Shown here piece by piece: positions 24,001 to 33,078 of a stretch of 64,000 nucleotides of DNA (positions are counted from its first letter, which is position 1; every line of letters starts with the position of its first letter). The stretch covers positions 124,001 through 188,000 of the forward strand of contig MU863915.1 in the NCBI GenBank assembly GCA_033296885.1, given 5' to 3'. The notes under the pieces are model-generated. The model saw only the letters and a program-made list of their open reading frames with translations. It had not been told where the DNA came from and did no database searches. This DNA comes from Triangularia verruculosa. Taxonomy: Eukaryota; Ascomycota; Sordariomycetes; Sordariales; Podosporaceae. Position numbers and translations under genes: made by a program.

Positions 24001-26850
24001 TTTATTACTACCGTAATTTCTATTAACGTAATTATTTTTACTAACCCTACTTCTTCGATCTTACCGCCTTTATCGATTATATATACTAATACTTCTTGTG
24101 TTTTTTACGGTAGTACTATAAAGGGTACTTATCCTGTACTCTACTCTTACCGTATTCCCGATCTCCCATCGTTAATCGAATACTCCCGATATACCCTCGG
24201 TCGTAAGTAACTACCGTCCTTCTAATCGATATTTAGGTTATAGTCCTCGTATTACGGTTACCTTAGAATTATATCCTTTTCTAGCCCTATATCTACGATA
24301 TTAAAAATCACTATCGTTATCTTTCTTAATATTATAATATCTAATAATACCGTCTCCTTAGTTACTAACTATATAAGGAAGGGTCCTTTTATAATAACCT
24401 CTTTCTCTTTCTTCCTTTATAGAATTTGGGCTTATTATATAAATCTTAGTAAAATTAAGTCCGCTTTTATTTTATTATCTACGAATACTTGCGCTTAAAA
24501 ACCCTTTTAACGTACTGTTATTTATAACCTCTTATTTTTTATACCCCTTCTTTATATAGTAGCGACTTTACTAATACTTTATTTATAGTCCCTTAGAAGT
24601 TTACGGCTTCTGCGAAAAGCCGTAGCCCTTTTCCCGACTATTATTATACCTTTAAAGTATCCTCCTTTATTAAATTATCTAGTAGTTTAAAATTAACTAA
24701 CTATTATCGTTAAACTTCTTCCTATTTTCCATCTCTTACATCTTATCGAGCTTTTCTTCGATTATATATCCGCCGTTCCTTTACTGTAACCTTAGTTTCG
24801 GCTTCGGCTTAAATATCGTAGTATTTTTTAGCCTTTATTCGTAAATAAAATGTATAATCTAAACTTTTATACTACGTTAATTTATATTTTTCTTCGTTAA
24901 CGGTGTTTTTTCCCTAACCAGTTATCCACTTAAAATAGTATCTTACGTACCTAGGTATAAACTATATAACTTAAAGTTCCTTCTTTAATTTAACTAAGTC
25001 TTCTTATTTTTATAGGAAATAATCGTTTAACTCTTCCTATTATTGTTTTTACCTAGTTATAGTTCTCGCGATAGGTTTAGGATCTCCGTTTTTTCTTAAT
25101 TACTATATTAATTAGTATTTTTAAAGAGCTTTACTTTAATAATACTTTATATACCTATATATAATATACTAGAACTAAAGTATCCTCTTATACTTAGGGT
25201 ATTTAGGATATAATTATATTATATTTCTATTATATAATTTATATTATTTATAGTAAGGTACTTATTTTAGTATTTATAAAAGTCTTATATTAATAATCTC
25301 CTTATTTTCTTAATACTTCTTTTAATTTAGTTCCCTAAATTCGAACTTACTTTCTTTATAAGTTAATTATAATAGCTTACTACGGTATTATCTAAATTTA
25401 ATCTTTAAAATAATCTATTATTTATTACTTTATTATAATTATATAAGCGGTTAACGATTAATTATAATTTATATTATTTTATTTTCGAAGTTATAATAGT
25501 ATTATTTAATTACTTTCCGTTAATTCCGGAGCTCTTTTATTTTCTCCTTGAATCTTTAAACTCGTTCTTTAATTTAACTTAGGGTCCCTTTTATATATAG
25601 GTCTAAAGTACGGATTATATTTATAGTAAAAAACTATTTTAATTATTATAAGGTTTTTTCGGAGGGTCTAGGGGTAGTGTTCTCTTTTAGTTTCGTAGCT
25701 CCTTTAACCGGTAGTTCTTATCCTATTATGCGGTCTTCTCCTTTAGAGTCGATTATTAATTCTCCTTCTTAGGGCTTATACCGATAATCGCTATTAGTAT
25801 AATTATCCGCTAAGTTCCGAAAATCTTTGTTGGAATACTTTATACCGGAGATCTCTATTATCTGTATTATTTTAGCGACTATTATTATTATTTTTTCTTT
25901 TTAACGGAGTTGCTTAAGTGCCCGATAATCTTTTTTAAAATAGTCTATTTTCCTATAGTTAAAGTATTTAGTATCGCTCTTTCCTTTAAACTACTTCTAA
26001 ATTGCGTTTATCTTTATAGGCCTTACGTAGGTGGTCCTTAAGATATGAGTCTTATAAGGCCGTTTCTTCTTCTTGTCGTTAGGACGGTAGGGTCCTTGTA
26101 CGCGTATGCCCTTACGCTCCTTTCGGCGCTGGTATTACCGGTCGTCGATGCGGACCGCTATTGCGATATACTCGTCGATAGTCTCTAGCCGTTCCTATCG
26201 GTATACTTCGTCCTTAACTTCCTCCTTAAGCCTATTATAGAACAATTATATTAATCCTTCATTATTAATCTCGTTGCAGAGTACGTCCGTCTTAAATATT
26301 ATAGCGTAGTCGGCGGTAGATCTAGTTTATTTAAAGTTAGTTAGTCGTTCTTAGATACGTTTACCTTTATTATACTCTCCGAATACCTCTTTAATCTTCT
26401 CCTCGAAACCCTTATATAACTTAAAGTATTTCTTAGTAATATCTTCCCTTTTATCGTACTTATTATCGAAATAGTTTCTTAGAATTAACTTAAATTAGGT
26501 AAAGGCTTTATCCTTAAGTTTAAACGCGGTGTATACTACTTTAGACTCTTTATCCGGAAAACGGGAAGGGTAGTACCGAAAATATGCCTTAAGCTGGATT
26601 AAAAATCCTCCTAATTCTTTTTTAACTCCTCCGTAACGGTCGGGAGCCTCGAGTTTAGCGCGATCTCCTTCTTTATATAAAGTACCGATCTCCCGGTAAA
26701 GTATATCGTTTTCCTATATAAGGGCGTTATAAGAGAGGCGCGATTTGTCCTCGAGCTCTTAGATACGAGTAAGGAGTTGGTCGATAGTAGGTTGGATATT
26801 AGTATTTCCAGCTATAGCGTTTAACTTAGCGCCTTTAATTTATCCGATAA
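21095..26850 (-). pseudogene. gag-pol remnant of element 3
   Basis: Minus-strand domains in order: gag zinc knuckle near 25940-25985 (KYFNY, Cys lost), reverse transcriptase at about 23180-23760, integrase with EFITDRNTKFISKF near 21853-21895, and chromodomain-like ILDLRFNEG near 21150-21180. The RT catalytic YLDD now reads YFDN (near 23371-23390), so the enzyme would be dead even without the stops. It mirrors element 2 domain by domain. Confidence 0.85.
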
Positions 26851-26874
26851 TAGAGTTAAAGTGAGTATATAACG

Positions 26875-27274
26875 TATAACGAACCTCTATATAGAACCTC
26901 TGAAAGGGATATTCGGTTAAAGGTAACTTCTGATAATTAGTTCGGTGTAGTTAAATAGTGTATAATAAGATATTTCAATATAAATACAAGATACCGTGAA
27001 TATAAGCTGTGATTGTATACTGCGGAACTATCTATAAGCTATCTAGTTCCTCCGTATATATAGACCTATTGCTAAGACCTGGATCATCCTATTGCTCCTC
27101 GGATCATGACTGATTCTTAAGGATCATAAGTGATTCCTAGGAATCACTTATGATTCCTTCATGTCCCGGATGATCCACCTCTTATTGGTCTATCCTCCTT
27201 TCCTCTGATTGGCTACCATGCCTCCTCTTTCCTATTGGTTGTTCCTTTCGGGTGTCCACATCATATTCGTGACA
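26875..27274 (-). repeat. 5' LTR of element 3
   Basis: 400 bp. On the minus strand the TATA box to 3' end (about 200 bp) matches the LTR of element 2, whereas the U3 is unrelated and holds a 32-bp perfect palindrome. Confidence 0.92.
27123..27154. promoter_or_regulatory. 32-bp perfect palindrome in U3 of element 3
   Basis: The sequence is its own reverse complement around CCTAGG (arms ATCATAAGTGATT). GGATCAT words recur beside it. The other LTR has a mutated version near 19899-19934. Confidence 0.85.
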
Positions 27275-27279
27275 TAGTA

Positions 27280-27800
27280 GCGGACTATACTATCTGGGCA
27301 TCCTCCTCCTGGATACCCTATACGAATAGCCGCTCCTCGCAAGTACAGAGGGAGCGACGTATTTATTTTACCCGGAGAAGTCTAGTAATCAGTTATAAAA
27401 GTTAATCCTTAAGCTTTTACTCCTTACGCTTAAGTTTATTCTACTCTTTTATCGCTTAAGTCACTATAAAGCGGTTAACTATTATATAAAAATAAAGAGG
27501 ATATATTTACGAATAAAGCCTACGTTAGAACCGTTATATAAGATCTTACAGCACACGTATTCTAAGTATCGAGAAGAACCGGAGACCATAGTATAAGGGA
27601 TTCCGGAGGTAAAATAGGTAGAGTAAGGCATTATAGTAGAACTACAGCGGAGAATTCGTAAGGTAAAAGAAAAAGACTGTTTAGTCTTACGATAATATTT
27701 CTATATACGATTAAATATAGTAAAGTATAGAGAAGAAGAGAGAAGACTTATAAAATCTTTAGTAGTGGAGAAGACTAGGCCGTAGGGGCTTCGGCCTGGA
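27280..27800 (-). pseudogene. Antisense frame remnant of element 2, cut by element 3
   Basis: Minus-strand frame with CSSTIMPYSTYFTSG and SSRYLEYVCC, resembling the antisense frame of element 3. It would continue at 19651 downwards across the insertion. Several stops are present. Confidence 0.45.
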
Positions 27801-27812
27801 GAGGGAGCATTA

Positions 27813-28209
27813 TATTACGGTTTTGGGAAGCGGTGGAGACGTAAGGAACTAATTAGGGCTGGACCGAACAATCGAGCGGGGCTCACGGTCCAGTGGACAG
27901 GACGGACCAATAAGATTGGGACCGGGGACTGTAGCGGGGCTCACGGTCCACGGTCCAGTATCGACCAGTAAGGAGAGGACCGAGGACCGTCTGGAAGTCA
28001 ACGGTCCACGGTCCCTAGGTCTATATATACGAAGGAACTAGATAGCTTATAGATAGTTCCGCAGTATGCAATTACAGCTTGTATTCACGGTATCTTGTGT
28101 TTACATTGAGATATCTTGTTGTGCACTGTTTAGCTGCACCGAACCAATTGTCAGAAGTAGCCTTCAACCAAGTATCCCTTTCAGAGGTTCTGTACAGGGG
28201 TTCGTGACA
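27813..28209 (+). repeat. 3' LTR of element 2
   Basis: 397 bp matching 12838-13234, ending GTTCGTGACA before the CCAAA duplication. The outer part is nearly free of RIP-type changes. Confidence 0.92.
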
Positions 28210-28536
28210 CCAAACCGCCCCCCTTATAACCAAAGTGCGGGTCATCGTAGGGTTAGGGTTCCACCAATTATGCAGGGCATGTATATAGGCCTTAATAGCC
28301 TAAATATAAAATATAGGCCATTTTGGTCCACTAAGGCCTCCGATGCAGGCCTTTGAAGTGCCCTGAGGTAGTGAGCGGAGCCTTTCCCTGGGTGCCGGGT
28401 AGGCGAGGATTGCCGGGTAGGTGACTTTGCAGTTGACTTGGCCGAATCCAGTATTCCACCACAACCAACACCACGTAGTATTACAGCAGCCAACCTACTG
28501 TAATTACAGGCCTCACGGGGACCTGTTTTAACAATA

Positions 28537-29013
28537 AAATATTTAAATTATTATTTCCTTTAAAAATTCTATAAAAACTATAAAGAATTATCTTTATAAA
28601 TTTTATTACCGATTTTCCTTTATTAATAAAATATAACTTTATTTAAAGTATCGTCGATATATTTATAAAAATAATATACTTTATTTTATTATATATAGAA
28701 AGTAAAAAAACTAATGATTTAATTTAAATCTTTATTTATAAATATTAACGATTTTACAATATTCCTATAAATATTATTTCCAATTATAATGTTTACTTTA
28801 TATTATATTTATAAAAGGATTTTTTAAAGCTCGTCGGTATTAATAATTATATAAATATTACCTTTTATCTTTAAATTAATAATTAAATTAAAATTATTAA
28901 CTAAAAATTAAAAATATACTTCCGCGCTTTTATTAATTATAAGATAATTCATTAATATAAATTGCTCTCTATAGTAAAATTTATATATAATAATATTTAT
29001 AAATTATCGACTA
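28537..29013. other. RIP-degraded internal region of element 1, middle part
   Basis: AT-rich with no readable domain. It lies between the interposed insertion and the DNA transposon. Confidence 0.65.
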
Positions 29014-30876
29014 ACGTATGTAATAAGCGAGTAAAATAGACAAGCGAGTAAAATACGCCCCACGGTATTACGCACCTTCCATCTTTAACTACAAATTTAT
29101 CCACGTTTAATAATAGAACAACCTTCATACGAAGGCAGGCTCATTATAGCCTTTTAAACTCTTAAAAACGATAATAATTTTAGCCTTCGAACTATAGTAA
29201 AGATCTACGGTATTAATCCTACAACACTAATATATCGACACGATAGTAAACCTACACGACGCGATATTCCAGCCAATTCGCGTAAACTTACGGATCTAAA
29301 GGAAAAAACGATTATTTAATATATAATTAAACTATATATACGCGTATTTTATCCCCGGCTTACGTATATAGAAGATATAGCTAATCGATTACTACGCGAA
29401 TATAACACGCCTCCTATTAACGTATAATAGGCTTATAACTTCGTTAAACGCTAATTAAAACTTCGGACGTATTTTATGCGTAAATACGACTATTAGAGGG
29501 CTAAGTACGAAGATTTAGAGGTTATTTGCGAATAGTTTACCTTTATATAGAATACTAAAGTTAAGTACGGTATTATAGATAATGATATTTATAATTTCGA
29601 CGAGATTAGGTTTATAATAAGTATTATCTTCGCGAATATAGTAGTTATAACTTTTAATGGCTATAGTAAAGTTAAATAGGTTTAACTTAGTAATTGTAAG
29701 TAGGTTACAGTTATTTAGAACGTAAATACTCTAGATTAGGTTATCTTATTATTTATTATTTTAGCCGGATAATATTACTTTACTAATTAATATTAAAAGT
29801 GTAACTTTCCGGCTACCTAGTGTATTATAATAACCGATAATAGCTAAATTATTAATAAGAAAAGTATAAATTAGATTCGGTATTTCGATTTTTATATAGT
29901 ATTTCGTATAAAAGGTAAATATTAGTTATTAATCCTTAACGGTTACGAGAGCTACTACTCTAAAGAATTCGAAACCTATTGCCGGGAGTATAATATTATT
30001 ATACTATATATACCTCTGTACTCCTCCTATATACTTTAGTTATTAGATATTAGTTATTTTACGTTATTAAAGAAGGTGTATAGCCGTTAGATTAAGTAGT
30101 TAATGCGGATAAATATTATATATATTAGTAAGTTAGAGTTTCTTTATATATTTAGAGAAGTGTTTTTTACTTCGATTATAGAAAAGAATATTTAAGGAGG
30201 TTTTATTAGAGCTGGCTTTATACTGTACGACCTAAAGAGGGTGCTTTCTAAGTTGGATATGCGTATTCGGACCTTAACACTCCTAGCCTTAAGCTTAACT
30301 ACGGTATTACCTTAGGTCTCTTAAACGCTATATAACCCTTAAGAGGCTACTTTATAGTTAATGCTTATTAAAATTCGAATTTTTAACTATTAGGGTAACT
30401 CTTTAACTTTAATACTAGCCGCTATAGACTAATTTACTAAGGGAGTAATAAGTATAATATACGAGGTGGCTTTTCTCCGTACAGAGGTTTCTTCGCTACG
30501 TAAGGCTAATAAGGAGCTTAGCAAGAGACGGAGAGCTAAAAAAACACGTGTGCGGCTTGGAGGGTCACTTACTATATAAGAGGTACAGGATCTACTAGAT
30601 TAGAAGGCTGTAGGTAAGTAGGTAGCCCAGGAAATACGATAAAATGGTAGTGGTGCAGGGGGGTTTCGTACGAAGATTCGGTGCTGTGGTGTGTGCGGTA
30701 AGCCTGGCTATAATGCACGTATCTGCAAGGAGGCTGCAGAATCATCTGATTTATCTGTTTCTGATTCAGTTATTATAGTTTCCTAATGTTGTGGTTGTGT
30801 AATTGAGGATATTTGTAGTTGGGGTAGGTGGAGGTGTTTCACTCGCTTGTCTGTTTCACTCGCTTATTACGCACGT
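29014..30876 (+). mobile_element. Element 4: Fot1/pogo-like DNA transposon
   Basis: 1863 bp with terminal inverted repeats of at least 42 bp: left end ACGTATGTAATAAGCGAG, right end the inverse of ACGTGCGTAATAAGCGAG. Each TIR holds two AAGCGAGT(A/G)AAA units. TA flanks both sides (29012-29013, 30877-30878), as expected for the Tc1/mariner superfamily. Length and transposase fit Fot1/pogo. Confidence 0.88.
29080..30786 (+). pseudogene. Degenerate DDE transposase of element 4
   Basis: The plus-strand frame is interrupted by TAG/TAA codons. Readable parts: an N-terminal HTH region (IYGINPTTLIYRHD, DIPANSRKLTDLKEK), then YDYxRAKYED. Pogo-type DDE motifs follow: NGYESYYSKEF, and IPLYSSYILxLLDISYF (normally PHSS..LQPLD). 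The end is a CCHC-like CGVCGKPGYNARICKE and stops at 30786. The last roughly 400 bp look little mutated. Not functional. Confidence 0.8.
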
Positions 30877-31551
30877 TAATATATTGCTTTTTTTTACTAA
30901 TTATAATTATTATTCTACTTTTAATAACCTCTGTTTTAATACTACCGTTTATAATCTTTTAAATTAATTATATATTTATTAGATAACCTAAGTTTATAAA
31001 AAGGCGTAAAAATCTTTGAAAGTATTTCGTTAATATATAAAGTATTAAGTGGACTTTAAAAAAAATATCCGTTTTTAAAAAGGATTAATTGATAATATTT
31101 AACGTTAAATATATTAAAATTCGACGATTTTTTAAGAAATTAAATAAAGAAATATTAGGTTTATTTAAAATCTAAAAAGTAATTTCCTTTATTACTATTT
31201 AATTAACTTTCCTTAAGTATTAGCAAATTTATAATACCTTTTATATCTTTTTTATCGAACCCTATTATATTAATATTTAAATATTACTTAATATAAATTA
31301 AGTCTTACAAAAAGTAATACTAGTCGAAATAGAAGATTATTAAGTAGAAAAAATAATAAATTCGACTTTAATAAGTAATAAAATTAAATATTTAATTAAA
31401 TAAGAAAAATAATTTTAAAGAAGATATTAGGCCTAAAAATCCTTCGATTACTTTTATAATAACGGAGTTAAAATAACTATCCGTATTTTTTATATATAAT
31501 AATTTAATAAACTTAAGAACTTTTAAATAAATATAAAAAAAAAAGAAATAA
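30877..31551. other. RIP-degraded internal region of element 1, right part
   Basis: AT-rich without readable domains. An A-rich purine run at about 31532-31547 just before the right LTR could be a mutated polypurine tract, which would put element 1 on the plus strand. Confidence 0.55.
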
Positions 31552-31881
31552 TATTATATAATTAATAATTAACCAGTTATATTATAGCTTAATAATTATT
31601 AACTTATATATTATAAGTTAACTATTAAAAGTAAAGTAATTAATTAAAAGTATAGCAGATATTAAAGGAATTCTACTAACTTAATAATATATTAAAGGAC
31701 TTAGTAATAGCCTAAGGTAAAGAGGGTACGGACTACTTAACGGAAGATAAATATGCGTTTAGGATCACTATATTATTCTAAGTTTTCTTCTTCTTTTCTT
31801 TATTATAGACTTCGAAGCTATTAAAGATTATTACTGTAATTAAACCACTGTTCTAAGCCCTGTATTACAGCCCTTGTCACA
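31552..31881. repeat. Right LTR of element 1
   Basis: 330 bp matching 10501-10830. Mutated at its inner (left) side, conserved at its outer (right) side. Confidence 0.88.
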
Positions 31882-32458
31882 AGCAATTTGATGGATCTGG
31901 CTGACTTCAATTAGTGGTGGATGCTGGCGCAGACCAGGTGAGTATGATAAATAGGATGAAACCGAACACAGTTCGGCCTGTTGGTAATGATAGGGCAGAT
32001 CAAGTGTAGTGAAATGTTGAGAAAGTGGCAGCCCGTCAGCAGATACGAGTTTTGACGGTGTGTCTTAGGATCTATCGTAAGGTGGGTAGTTGGGCGATCA
32101 CATGGTTACAGTCATAGTGTGGTCAATTTCAGCATATCACTTATCCATGTAAATTATGCTGATGCTGCAGGATTTGAAGGGCTACCTGGGTTCTGGGTTC
32201 CTCAGGTAGGTACCTGGAACCCAGTCATTGAAATGGTCGCGCTCCCACCTCGTTCCCAGCATCCTGAGTATGAACTTAATGAATGTGACCTCAGTGACGA
32301 TGAACTACCTGGGACTTGTTGTGCTGTCTCCCGTCCCCAGCGACATGAGGTATAACGTTAAGGAAAGCAAATGAACGCCCCAGCCATACACACTCCCAAT
32401 GCTAATATGAAATATTAAGAGCTGTACTCTTTCATCTGTGTTCGAGATGCGAGACCTG
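31882..32458. other. Intergenic, no supported gene
   Basis: Ordinary base composition resumes. A 78-codon open frame at 32119-32355 has no family, splice or paralog support. A GGTTCTGGGTTCC / GGTACCTGGAACCC imperfect inverted repeat lies at about 32184-32224. Confidence 0.5.
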
Positions 32459-33078
32459 TCAATTCACCGGTACCGTGGTGTTGGGTGGTATGTGGGCGTG
32501 TCTGATGTCATCATGTGCAGAGTCCGGACTTTGCGGATCGTTCACCGCCGTGTCGTTGTGGTGCATCTTGTCACTGGAACCTCTCAATTGCAGGAGCTTG
32601 ATCACGACATTCCCGATAGTCTTAAATGTGAGTGCTCGTTTTGCATTGCCTTCTCTTGGTCCACTCGAAGGAGATGGAAGTGCACTTCCGGATGTAGAAT
32701 AGCGCCCGATTACAGCTGGCTGTATTCCATCTGGCCTGCTCCGAGTTTTGAGGTTCTTGATCGATTTCCGTCGGAGTTCATCGAGGTCGGCCTAAGCAAA
32801 AGGATTGTCAGAACAATTCAAGAGTTCAACATTCAGGATTGCAGCTGGTCAGGAGCTAACTTACACTGCTCAATTTGTTTTTGGATGCGATAAACCATCG
32901 ATTGCTACCTCGTAGCTTTAGAAGGAGTTAATAGTGAACTAACCATGTCTGATTCATGACGTACCGTTAATGTAAAGTCACCCTTCCCACATTTCTCTTC
33001 AAGCGCTGCTATCAGCCTGGCAGCATCTCCCTTTTCCGTCTGCAGATAGGCTTGGTGCCATCCTTTCGGGAATTCCAT
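32459..33078 (-). CDS. Small three-exon protein of unknown function, family member D
   Basis: Minus-strand exons 32965-33078 (114 nt), 32865-32915 (51 nt) and 32459-32791 (333 nt) give 165 residues, with phase-0 introns of 49 and 73 nt. Exon 1 reads MEFPKGWHQAYLQ, GDAARLIAAL, GKGDFTLT; exon 2 SNRWFIASKNKLSS; exon 3 ADLDELRRKSIKNLKTRSRP, then a Ser/Pro-rich part, a short hydrophobic IGNVVIKLLQL, and a His/Asp-rich end. An in-frame ATG at 33099 is possible, but the paralogs support 33078. A 151-codon plus-strand frame over exon 3 is a shadow. The gene points away from CorA-like copy 3 across 1.36 kb. Confidence 0.8.

Larger units (their letters stand above)
19657..27274 (-). mobile_element. Element 3: chromovirus-type LTR retrotransposon nested in element 2, minus strand
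   Basis: 7618 bp with two 400-bp LTRs (19657-20056 and 26875-27274) and an exact 5-bp target duplication TAGTA at 19652-19656 and 27275-27279. Read on the minus strand it has the same order as element 2: gag, protease/RT/RNase H/integrase, chromodomain remnant. A tRNA-like segment and an antisense frame follow, and a purine tract (TTAGGAGGGGGG) precedes the 3' LTR. It interrupts the antisense frame of element 2. All frames are broken. Confidence 0.93.
12838..28209 (+). mobile_element. Element 2: Ty3/Gypsy chromovirus-type LTR retrotransposon, plus strand
   Basis: LTRs of 397 bp (12838-13234, 27813-28209) start TGTCAC and end GTGACA (TATTAC and CATTACA in mutated copies). The target duplication CCAAA is exact at 12833-12837 and 28210-28214. 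A purine-rich tract GGAGAGGGAGCA lies just before the 3' LTR. The internal part is gag-pol, chromodomain remnant, tRNA-like sequences and an antisense frame. Element 3 is inserted near its 3' end; without it the element is about 7.7 kb. Many in-frame TAG/TAA codons make it inactive. Confidence 0.92.
12481..28536. mobile_element. Interposed insertion between elements 1 and 2 (boundaries approximate)
   Basis: Joining 12481-12837 to 28215-28536 gives about 680 bp of ordinary base composition inside AT-rich element 1, so it is a separate insertion that element 2 later entered. Both ends carry ACAGG..CCTGTA palindromic motifs (near 12496-12518, and inverted near 28497-28526). TAAAAT flanks it on both sides (12475-12480 and just after about 28536) and may be a target duplication. 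It has no coding capacity, so it may be a non-autonomous DNA transposon. A homology search with the joined 680 bp is needed to name it. Confidence 0.5.
10501..31881. mobile_element. Element 1: outermost LTR retrotransposon, interrupted by later insertions
   Basis: Two 330-bp direct repeats (10501-10830 and 31552-31881) begin TGTCAC/TATTAT and end TTGTCACA/TTTATTATA. They are flanked by the 5-bp target duplication AGCAA at 10496-10500 and 31882-31886. The internal DNA left after removing the nested insertions is about 2.8 kb (10831-12480, about 28537-29013, 30877-31551). It is almost entirely A and T with no readable protein, so superfamily and strand are undetermined. It is either non-autonomous or internally deleted. 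Differences between the LTRs are mostly C/T and G/A, as RIP produces. Confidence 0.85.

Noticed and set aside
28248..28262. Telomere-like TAGGGTTAGGGTT
   Set aside because: Only two units, inside an insertion; no array and no subtelomeric structure.
32438..32893. 151-codon plus-strand frame
   Set aside because: It is the shadow of exons 2 and 3 of small gene D, which has paralog support for frame and splice sites.
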